NCBI GenBank assembly: GCA_937929935.1
Contig: CALFUL010000004.1
Span: forward strand, 248,001-312,000
Source of the DNA: an uncultured Flavobacteriaceae bacterium
Lineage (GTDB): Bacteria > Bacteroidota > Bacteroidia > Flavobacteriales > Flavobacteriaceae
Length of the DNA: 64,000 bases
Reading direction: 5' to 3'
The notes under the pieces are model-generated. The model was not told where the DNA came from. It ran no database searches and saw only the letters and a list, made by a program, of their open reading frames with translations. Below, piece by piece: positions 34,991 through 43,031 of this stretch (position 1 is its first letter; the number at the start of each line of letters is the position of its first letter). The position numbers and the translations under genes are program-made.

Positions 34991-36343
34991 ATGGAGAATA
35001 TTGAAAAAGCGTTAAGACTTAAGGAAGAATTAGACAGTCTTCGACCATTAAGTGTTGAGGATGAAACACGAATTATGCAGAAATTCAGATTGGATTGGAA
35101 TTATCATTCAAACCATATCGAAGGCAATTCCTTGACTTATGGAGAAACAAAGGCACTAATTTTATTTGGAATTACTGCACAGGGTAAACCTTTAAAGGAC
35201 CATTTTGAGATTTCTGGCCATGATGAAGCGTTAAAATGGATTTTGGATATTATCAAAGAAGAAAGACCCATTACAGAAAATTTTATTCGAGAGTTACACA
35301 AGTTAATCCTTAAGGAACCTTATGAAGTTGATGCAATTACTCCTGATGGTAAACCAACCAAGAAAAAAATAAAAATTGGGGAGTATAAATCGGTAGCTAA
35401 TCATGTGAAAACTAAGACTGGAGAGATATTTAGATTTGCAAATTCTGAGGAAACTCCTGCCCTAATGAAAGATTTGATTGATTGGTTTAGAGAAAAGATT
35501 GTTGCTGAGAATGTAAACCCAATTCTAGTAGCGTCTGAGTTTCATTATCGATTTATTAGAATCCATCCATTCGATGATGGCAATGGCAGAACAGTAAGAA
35601 TACTTATGAATTTTATTTTAATGCAGTTTGGCTATCCACCAGTAATAATAAAAACGGAAGATAAAATTAATTATTTTGGAGTTTTAAGACAGGCAGATTC
35701 TGGTTTGTTGCAACCATTCATTGATTACATTTCAAAAAATTTGGTTATTTCACTTGAAATTATGGTTAAAGGTGCAAAAGGAGAAAGTATAGAAGACCTT
35801 GATGATTTTGATAAAGAAATATCACTTCTTGAAAACCGTCTTAAATCTGTTTCAAATCCAATTGAAATTTTTAAGAATAAAAAATCAATTCTTGAATTAT
35901 ATGACAATTCCATCGGTATACTTATTCAGAAATTCATTGATAAGGCTGAGCTTTTTGATAAGTTCTATTTAAAGAATAAATTTTATCTGTTTATTGATGG
36001 TAATGGATATGGTTTTGAAAAATCAGAGGCTTATTCAAATAGTAGGCCTTATATTAAAAACAATACAAATTCTATTAGTTTACAATATAGTTATATAGCC
36101 TTTAATCACGAAGGGTTCAATGAATCTCATCATAATTCTAATATTCTAATTCAATTTGACTTATCAAAATATAAGGTGTCGAATTCACAAAAGAAAAGAA
36201 CTATAGAAAAACGCTACGGCGAACAACTTTCTAGTGATGAAATTAAAGAATTGATTAATGTAGAAGTTAGCGACCATAAGTCAAAAATAGAATTGCAAAT
36301 AGAAAAATTGAAAAAAAAACAGTCGGGTTCTAATAAATCATGA
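34991..36343 (+). CDS. Fic family protein (class II, predicted AMPylator)
   Basis: 450 residues from the ATG at 34991 (a TTG at 34982 would add three residues). N-terminal inhibitory motif S-N-H-I-E-G-N (about 40-46) matches S/TxxxE(G/N). The catalytic loop H-P-F-D-D-G-N-G-R-T-V-R (about 192-203) is intact, with the base His and both Arg residues. Fic enzymes transfer AMP, or other nucleotides, to Ser/Thr/Tyr hydroxyls. Here the Glu of the inhibitory helix should keep the protein quiet until relieved. After the Fic fold (about 250) there is a long unrecognised C-terminal region of about 200 residues, with a Lys/Glu-rich end. It lies 39 bp downstream of the S24 repressor on the same strand, so it may be under the same promoter. 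Confidence 0.87.
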   Translation: MENIEKALRLKEELDSLRPLSVEDETRIMQKFRLDWNYHSNHIEGNSLTYGETKALILFGITAQGKPLKDHFEISGHDEALKWILDIIKEERPITENFIRELHKLILKEPYEVDAITPDGKPTKKKIKIGEYKSVANHVKTKTGEIFRFANSEETPALMKDLIDWFREKIVAENVNPILVASEFHYRFIRIHPFDDGNGRTVRILMNFILMQFGYPPVIIKTEDKINYFGVLRQADSGLLQPFIDYISKNLVISLEIMVKGAKGESIEDLDDFDKEISLLENRLKSVSNPIEIFKNKKSILELYDNSIGILIQKFIDKAELFDKFYLKNKFYLFIDGNGYGFEKSEAYSNSRPYIKNNTNSISLQYSYIAFNHEGFNESHHNSNILIQFDLSKYKVSNSQKKRTIEKRYGEQLSSDEIKELINVEVSDHKSKIELQIEKLKKKQSGSNKS

Positions 36344-36758
36344 TTGAATATAACCCGCTCTTTCGAAGCTCAAACCCTAAGCCAGTATATAATTTAATAG
36401 CCGCCTTTCTTTGGTGGCCTGTAAAAAGTAATACTTCATCAATACCCATTTCTTTGGCTTCTTGAAGCAAACGTTCTGTCATTTTTCTTCCAATACCTTG
36501 ACTTCTAAACTTCTTATCAACCACTACATCATCGACCATGCCTCTATAGCCTGAAATTACTTTGTAATAAGAAAGTAGTGCGGTAGCAATTACTTTACTT
36601 CCTTCTTTACCAACAAAAACAATTACGTTATTACTAGTTACTAGAATTTCAGTTAATGGTCTTTGTTTGATCTGCGCATTCAGTTGTGTATACAACCTAC
36701 TTATTTGACTTTGCAAATCATCAGTAAGTTCATGTGGTTGTAGTAGTTGAATAGTCAT
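36330..36758 (-). CDS. GNAT family N-acetyltransferase
   Basis: 142 residues with the GNAT acetyl-CoA site V-V-V-D-K-K-F-R-S-Q-G-I-G-R-K-M (about 82-97, the Q-x-x-G-x-G/A pattern) and the preceding Y-R-G-M-V-D-D strand. The fold ends with G-L-G-F-E-L-R-K-S-G-L-Y. The substrate is unknown. Its last 14 bp overlap the 3' end of the Fic gene (convergent overlap), which suggests an old, settled arrangement and not a recent insertion. The gene follows the 233-residue hypothetical by 5 bp on the same strand. Confidence 0.85.
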   Translation of the reverse strand: MTIQLLQPHELTDDLQSQISRLYTQLNAQIKQRPLTEILVTSNNVIVFVGKEGSKVIATALLSYYKVISGYRGMVDDVVVDKKFRSQGIGRKMTERLLQEAKEMGIDEVLLFTGHQRKAAIKLYTGLGFELRKSGLYSIMIY

Positions 36759-36763
36759 ACTAT

Positions 36764-37465
36764 TTAGTTGTAAGCCCTCAAGTTATCAATGCCTATATTT
36801 ATTGGACCCAACTTGTGTGATGCTGGTAAAAAAACGCCATTTTCTGTGACTTGCCAATCATCCCAAGAAGCTGATAAACCTCCTACCGGAATTATCTTTA
36901 CCCACATCTGATAACTTTCAGGAAACCCGCTATCTTGCAATTTCCATAAATAAGAATCCCCTGGGGTACTTCCGCCCGCGGTGTACGTCACAAGGAGTCC
37001 TTTTTTACCATCCTCTAAATTAACCATTTTTCTAGAAACACCATCATCAAAAACTTTAAAAGGAGCCACCACCCAAAAAGAATCATTGTTAAAATAATCA
37101 AGGGCGGTTTGGGTTAATTTTTCTTTCTCAGATCCAATAACTTTAATATTATCGATTAAAACAGCACTCCGTTGTGGGTTGTTCAAATTTAGGTTTACAG
37201 TGTTTGAGTTCCATTTCACTTGAACTCTGCCATTTTCTTTGTCCCATTTATAGTGATGATTAGCCTTTGCAAAAGACCATTCAATATATCGTGTATTGGT
37301 GTAGGCGTCATGGTTGATTTGTTTCAGCATTTTTTGTGCTAAAGCATCAGCTTCAGGTCCTGCTTTTCCTTCGGGTAGTGGTTCATTGTATATTACATAC
37401 ATTATTATAAAGCCTAAAATGGCTAACAGTAAAATGACACCAATAATTTTTAGGAATTTTTTCAT
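36764..37465 (-). CDS. Conserved hypothetical, N-terminal membrane anchor
   Basis: 233 residues: one N-terminal transmembrane helix (about 6-25), the rest facing the periplasm with regular beta-strand pattern and Trp-rich motifs (F-W-V-V-A-P-F-K-V-F-D, S-A-S-W-D-D-W-Q-V). It resembles a flavobacterial family of unknown function seen near exported enzymes. It lies between the GNAT (5 bp) and the gamma-glutamyltransferase gene (24 bp), all on the minus strand, so one transcription unit is likely. I assign no function. Confidence 0.7.
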   Translation of the reverse strand: MKKFLKIIGVILLLAILGFIIMYVIYNEPLPEGKAGPEADALAQKMLKQINHDAYTNTRYIEWSFAKANHHYKWDKENGRVQVKWNSNTVNLNLNNPQRSAVLIDNIKVIGSEKEKLTQTALDYFNNDSFWVVAPFKVFDDGVSRKMVNLEDGKKGLLVTYTAGGSTPGDSYLWKLQDSGFPESYQMWVKIIPVGGLSASWDDWQVTENGVFLPASHKLGPINIGIDNLRAYN

Positions 37466-37489
37466 TCAATTTTGCTTTTGAAACGCTAC

Positions 37490-39184
37490 TTAGTAACCAA
37501 CGGCAGTGTCATCGCCGCGTTTGTCAGCGCCGCCTTCTAAACGCCCATCAGGTAATACTCTTATGGCATCAACTTTACCAATGATTGGTGTACGTTCTTC
37601 ATTGATGATGTACCCTTTTGACTTAAGAGATTCTTTTAGCTCAGATGAAAACCCTTCTGGCTCAAATATAACCATATCAGGTAGCCATTGATGATGAAAA
37701 CGTGGGGCATTAACCGCTTCTTGCATGCTTAAATTAAACTCATATGTATTTAAAATGGTCTGCGCTACGGCGGTAATTATGGTGCTTCCGCCGGGTGTAC
37801 CCACTACCATATATAACTTACCATCTTTTTCAACAATGGTTGGCGTCATACTACTCAACATTCTTTTTTCAGGGGCAATACTATTTGCTTCAGCACCAAT
37901 AAGGCCAAACATATTAGGAACACCCGGTTTAGCACTAAAATCATCCATTTCATTGTTTAAAAAGAAACCTAATTCATCACTATAAAGTTTAGAGCCAAAG
38001 GCTCCGTTTAACGTGGTAGTCACAGAAACTGCAGTACCATCTTTGTCGACAATAGAGTAGTGGGTGGTTTCCATACTTTCATTCATTTGAACTTGGCCGT
38101 GACCCACATCTGATGACTTTGTTGCTTTTTCAAAAGAGAAATCTTTCATACGATTGGTCAAGTAAGCTTCACTTAAAAGTGTATTTAAAGGAATTTCTGA
38201 AAAATCAGGATCTCCTAACCAATAGTTTCTATCTGCATAGGCCCGTCTTGATGCTTCAGTAAATAATTGGATAGTTTTTTCAGAGTTGTGCCCAAAAGAA
38301 GCAACATCATGCGGCTCCATCATTTTGAAAATTTGATGAATAGTAACCCCGCCACTACTTGGCGGACTCATAGAAATTATTTTCAAATCTTTATAATCGA
38401 AAATAATTGGGTCACGCCATTTGGCTTCATATTTAGCCAAATCTTCTTCAGTTACAAAACCACCCTTTGATTGAATAAAGGCTGCCAATTTTTGAGCAGT
38501 TTCTCCCTTATAAAAACCATCACGACCTTGCTGTGCTATTTTACGCATTGTATTGGCCAAGGCATCATATCTTAAGGTATCGCCAGGCAGACAATTGATA
38601 GGAAATGTGGTATGCCCCCCATTAACCTCAAGTACCAATTCTTCATAATTATTGAATCTTTTTGATTGCTTTTCAGTCGCAATGATTCCGTTTTCAGCCA
38701 AAGCAATAACAGGTTCAAAAATATCTTCTAAGGGTAAAGAGCCAAATTTCTTATGTACCTCAATGATACCAGCAACAGTGCCTGGAACGCCAACTGCAGT
38801 GGCCCCTTTGGTACTCATATCAGGAATCACATTACCTAAAGAATCTAAATACATGTCTTTGTGTGCTGCTAAAGGTGCTTTTTCTCTATAATCTAATCCG
38901 CCAACTTCGCCATCTGCCTTGCGATACACCATAAATCCGCCACCACCTAAATTTCCTGCAAAAGGGTAGGCCACCACCAAAGCCATTTCGGTGGCTACCA
39001 TAGCGTCAAAAGCATTACCACCTTTTTTGAGAATTTCAATACCTATTTTTGAAGCTTCTTCTCGGGCAGAAACAACCATGGCTTCATTACTGACCACTCC
39101 AGTAGGTTTCGTAGGCGATTTTCTACAATTGGTTACAAAAAATAAGGCAGTGATGAGTACTAGTAATTTGATATAATTTTTCAT
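37490..39184 (-). CDS. ggt: Gamma-glutamyltransferase (lipoprotein form)
   Basis: 564 residues. Lipobox V-T-N-C (Cys about 20), so it is exported and membrane-anchored. GGT hallmarks: G-G-N-A-F-D-A (about 55-61), G-N-L-G-G-G-G-F-M, D-Y-R-E-K-A-P, the processing site before T-T-H-Y-S-I (nucleophile Thr about 375), and P-G-G-S-T-I. The precursor cleaves itself in two and then hydrolyses glutathione or gamma-glutamyl peptides, supplying Glu and Cys-Gly in the periplasm. The neighbouring hypothetical and GNAT could be co-expressed. Confidence 0.93.
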   Translation of the reverse strand: MKNYIKLLVLITALFFVTNCRKSPTKPTGVVSNEAMVVSAREEASKIGIEILKKGGNAFDAMVATEMALVVAYPFAGNLGGGGFMVYRKADGEVGGLDYREKAPLAAHKDMYLDSLGNVIPDMSTKGATAVGVPGTVAGIIEVHKKFGSLPLEDIFEPVIALAENGIIATEKQSKRFNNYEELVLEVNGGHTTFPINCLPGDTLRYDALANTMRKIAQQGRDGFYKGETAQKLAAFIQSKGGFVTEEDLAKYEAKWRDPIIFDYKDLKIISMSPPSSGGVTIHQIFKMMEPHDVASFGHNSEKTIQLFTEASRRAYADRNYWLGDPDFSEIPLNTLLSEAYLTNRMKDFSFEKATKSSDVGHGQVQMNESMETTHYSIVDKDGTAVSVTTTLNGAFGSKLYSDELGFFLNNEMDDFSAKPGVPNMFGLIGAEANSIAPEKRMLSSMTPTIVEKDGKLYMVVGTPGGSTIITAVAQTILNTYEFNLSMQEAVNAPRFHHQWLPDMVIFEPEGFSSELKESLKSKGYIINEERTPIIGKVDAIRVLPDGRLEGGADKRGDDTAVGY

Positions 39185-39199
39185 TTCAAGATGGTGTAG

Positions 39200-39784
39200 T
39201 TATAGTGAGCGATATTTTTGTTTTGAAAAGATAATTAATTCTTCAAAAAAAGCTGTAAATTCTTTTTCAAAAGCACTGTAATGTTCTTCTAAATCAATGA
39301 TGGCAAAATTCATTTTTGATTTGTTTTTGGTGCGTCTGTTCATGCCATTTAGAACGCGACCAATTCCTTCCATTTTTGAATAGCTAAATAGCCAGTTATC
39401 AGCTATCATGTAGGGCATCATACGTTTTACACCTACAGGTAAAATTTCAAAATTGTCTTCTAAAAGATCGTAAAAGTTGTCAACGTAAATATCTAAAGGA
39501 ACTTTAGAATAATCAGCCCAATTCTTGGCTAGAAAATGATCATAAAAAATATCAACAATAACACGACTGTAATGTCCGTAATTTTTATGCAATTTTTTAC
39601 TGCTCATTTTGGGTATGGCATGAGCGTCAGTATAAGTATCTATTTCACGATGTAGCTTAATGCCTTTTTGCACTCTTTCAGGTAAGTGATCAAATTTATT
39701 TGCACGAATGCTATCAGCAATAAAATTACCTAATGTAATTTCATCGTCATCAAAAGATAAATAGATGTGGGCTAAAAAATTCAT
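39200..39784 (-). CDS. ACP phosphodiesterase-like (AcpH/DUF479) protein
   Basis: 194 residues. N-terminal M-N-F-L-A-H-I-Y-L-S ... G-N-F-I-A-D, K-G-I-K-L-H-R-E-I-D-T-Y-T-D (about 44-57) and the Y-D-H-F-L-A-x-N-W (about 90-98) are family signatures, with His and Asp likely binding metal. E. coli AcpH removes 4'-phosphopantetheine from acyl carrier protein. Members outside that group are of unproved specificity. It ends 15 bp before ggt on the same strand and begins 95 bp from the divergent glmM. Confidence 0.88.
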   Translation of the reverse strand: MNFLAHIYLSFDDDEITLGNFIADSIRANKFDHLPERVQKGIKLHREIDTYTDAHAIPKMSSKKLHKNYGHYSRVIVDIFYDHFLAKNWADYSKVPLDIYVDNFYDLLEDNFEILPVGVKRMMPYMIADNWLFSYSKMEGIGRVLNGMNRRTKNKSKMNFAIIDLEEHYSAFEKEFTAFFEELIIFSKQKYRSL

Positions 39785-39851
39785 GAGGTAATTAAACTGT
39801 ATTAAAGCCGAATTTACAAATAAAGGATAATAGGTTTTGATTCTATCCGTT

Positions 39852-39859
39852 TATATTTG
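39852..39859 (+). promoter_or_regulatory. -7 promoter element (TATATTTG) of glmM
   Basis: Exact TAnnTTTG, 19 bp before the ATG at 39879. A TTG at 39837 is too close (12 nt) to be the -33 part. The element shows that translation from 39837 is impossible on this transcript. Confidence 0.5.
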
Positions 39860-39878
39860 CACAAACTTTAAAAGAACT

Positions 39879-41267
39879 ATGACACTTATTAAATCGATTT
39901 CAGGAATACGAGGAACAATTGGTGGGGCACCTGGTAATAATCTAACACCTATTGATGCAGTTAAATTTGCAGCAGCATATGGCGTTTGGTTAAAGGGCTA
40001 TTCTAAAAAAGATAATTTAAAAGTGGTCATTGGGCGTGATGCGCGTATATCAGGCGAGATGATTCAGAATTTAGTGGTTTCAACTTTAGTCGGACTCGGA
40101 ATTGATGTTATTGATTTAGATTTATCAACCACCCCAACTGTTGAAATCGCAGTGCCTTTAGAAAATGCTGATGGTGGTATTATACTAACGGCAAGTCATA
40201 ACCCCAAACAATGGAATGCTCTTAAACTACTAAACGAAAAAGGGGAATTTTTAAATGCTTCAGAAGGTGCTTTGATTTTAGAACTAGCTGAAAAAGATGA
40301 TTTTGAATTCGCTGAAGTTGATGATTTAGGAAGCGTTACAAAAAATGATGCGTATATAGATATTCATATTGATGAAGTTTTGAATCTATCGCTTGTAGAT
40401 GCTGATACTATTCGTAAAGCAAAATTCAAAGTAGTGGTAGATGGCGTAAATTCTACTGGCGGAATTGCAATTCCGAAGCTTTTAAAAGCGCTAGGTGCTG
40501 AAGTTGTCGAGTTATATTGTGAGCCTACAGGTCATTTTCCGCACAACCCAGAACCCTTAAAAGAACACCTTAAAGATATATGTGATTTAGTACTAAAAGA
40601 AAAGGCTGATTTTGGTATTGTAGTAGATCCTGATGTAGATCGCTTAGCTTTTATTAGTGATGATGGCGAAATGTTTGGTGAAGAATATACGCTAGTGGCT
40701 TGCGCTGATTACGTATTGAGTAAAACAAAAGGAAATACGGTTTCAAATTTATCTTCTTCAAGAGCTTTGCGTGACATTACGCAAAAGCATGGCGGAACTT
40801 ACCAAGCTGCAGCAGTTGGTGAAGTGAATGTAGTTACCAAGATGAAAGCTACCAATGCCGTAATTGGCGGTGAAGGTAATGGCGGTATTATTTACCCTGA
40901 AAGTCATTATGGTCGTGATTCTTTAGTTGGTACTGCTTTGTTTATGATGTTAATGGCTGAAAAAGGTGGAACAGTAGCAGAATTGCGTGCAAGTTATCCG
41001 TCTTATTTTATGAGTAAAAACAAGATACAGCTAACGCCTGAATTAGATGTTGATGGTATTTTAAAAGCTATGGCTGAAAAGTATCAAAATGAAGAAATTT
41101 CTACCATTGATGGTGTGAAGGTTGATTTTGAACACAACTGGGTTCATTTGAGAAAGTCAAATACTGAGCCTATTATTCGAATTTATACTGAAGCACAAAG
41201 TCAAAATGAAGCTGATGCTTTAGCACAAAGAATCATAGCGGAGATAAAAGTAATTGCTGGGTTGTAA
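39879..41267 (+). CDS. glmM: Phosphoglucosamine mutase
   Basis: 462 residues from the ATG at 39879. Alpha-phosphohexomutase family: active-site serine in T-A-S-H-N-P (about 99-104), metal loop D-P-D-V-D-R (about 250-255), sugar loop G-E-G-N-G-G and the phosphate-binding R-K-S-N-T-E-P-I near the C-terminus. The enzyme converts glucosamine-6-phosphate to glucosamine-1-phosphate for UDP-GlcNAc, peptidoglycan and lipid A. The assignment to GlmM over generic PGM/PMM rests on length and on the N-terminus S-I-S-G-I-R-G-T. The upstream residues encoded from 39837 hold the promoter and are not translated. Confidence 0.9.
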   Translation: MTLIKSISGIRGTIGGAPGNNLTPIDAVKFAAAYGVWLKGYSKKDNLKVVIGRDARISGEMIQNLVVSTLVGLGIDVIDLDLSTTPTVEIAVPLENADGGIILTASHNPKQWNALKLLNEKGEFLNASEGALILELAEKDDFEFAEVDDLGSVTKNDAYIDIHIDEVLNLSLVDADTIRKAKFKVVVDGVNSTGGIAIPKLLKALGAEVVELYCEPTGHFPHNPEPLKEHLKDICDLVLKEKADFGIVVDPDVDRLAFISDDGEMFGEEYTLVACADYVLSKTKGNTVSNLSSSRALRDITQKHGGTYQAAAVGEVNVVTKMKATNAVIGGEGNGGIIYPESHYGRDSLVGTALFMMLMAEKGGTVAELRASYPSYFMSKNKIQLTPELDVDGILKAMAEKYQNEEISTIDGVKVDFEHNWVHLRKSNTEPIIRIYTEAQSQNEADALAQRIIAEIKVIAGL

Positions 41268-41279
41268 TAATCTGAAATA

Positions 41280-42179
41280 CTAGTCAGATACCTTAGCAAA
41301 AGATTTAGGCGTTCTATTGCGATGTTTCCATCGTCGATGCGTCCATAAATAATAGGCTGGTTCTTCGTTGATTTGTTGTTCAGTGAGTCTTAAAAATTGC
41401 TCGGTAATTTCATGTTCTTCAGTTTGGCTTCCTGATGTTGTAATGGGTATAAACTCAGCCTCAAAATGCCCGCGTTTTACTTTCGAAACTTTGAGAAAAA
41501 CAACGGCTAGATCCATTTTTCGAGCCATAATTTCAGCCCCATTGAATATGGGTACCTTTATTCCCATAAATTCAGACCAATACTGTGCGCGACTTACTTG
41601 AGGTGATTGATCACTAACCATTCCGTAAATACCGGTAACTCCATCAGCTTTATTTCTAAGCACTGTTTTAACTGTCTGTTGCTGTGTTATTAGGGTGGTA
41701 TTCCACCCTTCACGAAGTTTCTTTATCCATTTGTCAAAATATTTATTTTCTATTTTTTGATAAACGGCATAGCCCTCAGCGTTAACGTGATTATTCAAGC
41801 TAACATTCCATTCCCAATTCGCATAATGTGAACAAACCACTAAGATACTTTTTGATTTTTCTAACTCTTGAATAACTTCAAGGTTTTTAAAAACGTAACG
41901 CTTGGCAATTTTAGTTTTATTCAAATTCATAGTTTTAACCATTTCTAAAAATAAATCACACAAATGCTTGAAAAATTTCTTTTCAATTTGGGCAATTTCT
42001 TTGGATGATTTTTCAGGAAAAACAAGCTCTAAATTTGTTCGAACTACTTTTTTACGATACCCAAAAATGCGATAGATCAAAAAATACGAAAAGTCAGAAA
42101 AGGCGTAAAACAACCGGTTGGGTAAAACGGAAATCAGCCACAAAAAAGGGTAAACAAGAATGAAAACGAGTAGCTGCAT
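41280..42179 (-). CDS. LpxL/HtrB-like lysophospholipid/lipid A acyltransferase
   Basis: 299 residues from the ATG at 42179. One N-terminal membrane helix (about 1-20) precedes the acyltransferase motif H-Y-A-N-W-E (H-x4-E, about 117-122) and D-Q-S-P-Q-V (about 196). The Y-x-L-W-x-H-R-R-W-K ending is typical of the family. It probably adds the secondary acyl chain to lipid A at the inner membrane. The longest frame begins at 42257, but the -7 element at 42196-42203 and the overlap with rhomboid argue for 42179. Convergent with glmM, 12 bp apart. Confidence 0.86.
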   Translation of the reverse strand: MQLLVFILVYPFLWLISVLPNRLFYAFSDFSYFLIYRIFGYRKKVVRTNLELVFPEKSSKEIAQIEKKFFKHLCDLFLEMVKTMNLNKTKIAKRYVFKNLEVIQELEKSKSILVVCSHYANWEWNVSLNNHVNAEGYAVYQKIENKYFDKWIKKLREGWNTTLITQQQTVKTVLRNKADGVTGIYGMVSDQSPQVSRAQYWSEFMGIKVPIFNGAEIMARKMDLAVVFLKVSKVKRGHFEAEFIPITTSGSQTEEHEITEQFLRLTEQQINEEPAYYLWTHRRWKHRNRTPKSFAKVSD

Positions 42180-42195
42180 GCATGAAAATAAAGTA

Positions 42196-42213
42196 CAAAT
42201 ATAGTTATATTTG
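42196..42213. promoter_or_regulatory. Back-to-back -7 elements for the LpxL-like and rhomboid genes
   Basis: CAAATATA (42196-42203, read as TATATTTG on the minus strand) serves the LpxL-like gene. TATATTTG (42206-42213) serves the rhomboid gene on the plus strand. They are separated by 2 nt, so the two polymerases cannot initiate at once. No -33 TTG is found for either. Confidence 0.5.
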
Positions 42214-42235
42214 AACTCTAACAGAATGTGATTAT

Positions 42236-42883
42236 ATGAGCGGAATACATTTGGCAACCCTAGCCATAATAGGTTTGAATCTTCTTGTTTCTTTTAAAGG
42301 TTTTAATGATCGTGGCTTTTTTGAAAGATACAAATTTCAAATAGGGCCAATTAATTCAGGTCAAAAAGACAGAATGTTTACCTCAGGGTTTTTACACGTT
42401 GATACGGGGCATTTATTTATGAATATGCTAACCCTGTATTTCTTTGCTGACGTGGTGATTGATGGGTTTGGACCTATAAAATTCGTTGGTATCTATTTAG
42501 TCAGTCTGATTGCAGGTAGTTTGTTAGCGCTATTTTTTCATAAAAAAGAATCTTATTATAGCGCTGTAGGTGCTAGTGGTGCGGTAACCGGAATTTTATA
42601 TTCTGCTATTTTATTGCGCCCTGACATGATGCTTTATCTTTATTTTGCCATTCCTATTCCGGCATATGTTTTAGGAATTGGGTATTTATTATACTCTATT
42701 TATGGCATGAAAAAGCGTTCAGATAACATTGGTCATACCGCACATTTTGGTGGGGCAGTAGGGGGTTATGTTGCTACCTTACTTCTTAATACTGATCTTT
42801 TATTTACTTCAACTTTGATGGTTGTTCTATTAGCAATACCAATTATCATTCTACTGGTTATGGAAAAAATGGGTAAGATTTAG
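42236..42883 (+). CDS. Rhomboid family intramembrane serine protease
   Basis: 215 residues with about six transmembrane helices. The catalytic dyad is Ser in G-A-S-G-A-V-T-G (about 113-120) and His in G-H-T-A-H-F-G-G (about 164-171). The N-terminal G-F-L-H-V-D-x-G-H-L-F-M-N-M segment (about 55-68) is also typical. It cleaves type I membrane proteins within the bilayer. Divergent from the LpxL-like gene. Compared with the 42257 alternative of that neighbour, the start at 42236 leaves no overlap. Confidence 0.9.
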   Translation: MSGIHLATLAIIGLNLLVSFKGFNDRGFFERYKFQIGPINSGQKDRMFTSGFLHVDTGHLFMNMLTLYFFADVVIDGFGPIKFVGIYLVSLIAGSLLALFFHKKESYYSAVGASGAVTGILYSAILLRPDMMLYLYFAIPIPAYVLGIGYLLYSIYGMKKRSDNIGHTAHFGGAVGGYVATLLLNTDLLFTSTLMVVLLAIPIIILLVMEKMGKI

Positions 42884-42931
42884 GTAGTTTGTCTAAAAAA
42901 GCCATTTTTTTGTAAGGTTTTTCTTGAAAAT

Positions 42932-42958
42932 ACTGCACTTTATCGAAAAGTGGTCAGT
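42932..42958 (+). other. Hairpin upstream of the 545-residue lipoprotein
   Basis: ACTG-CACTTT (42932-42941) pairs with AAAGTG-(GT)-CAGT (42947-42958) around loop ATCGA, with a 2-nt bulge. No T-run follows, so not an obvious terminator. Possibly a leader structure or the end of the rhomboid transcript. Confidence 0.3.
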
Positions 42959-43031
42959 GGGTATACAATACACATTACTTTAACGTTTATGGCTAAGATT
43001 TAATAATTAGAGCTATAAATTCTACTTAACC

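Noticed and set aside
34187..36343. Fic-type toxin-antitoxin module with a separate antitoxin
   Set aside because: The inhibitory helix is within the Fic protein (class II), and the neighbouring small gene is an S24 repressor, not a FicA-like antitoxin.
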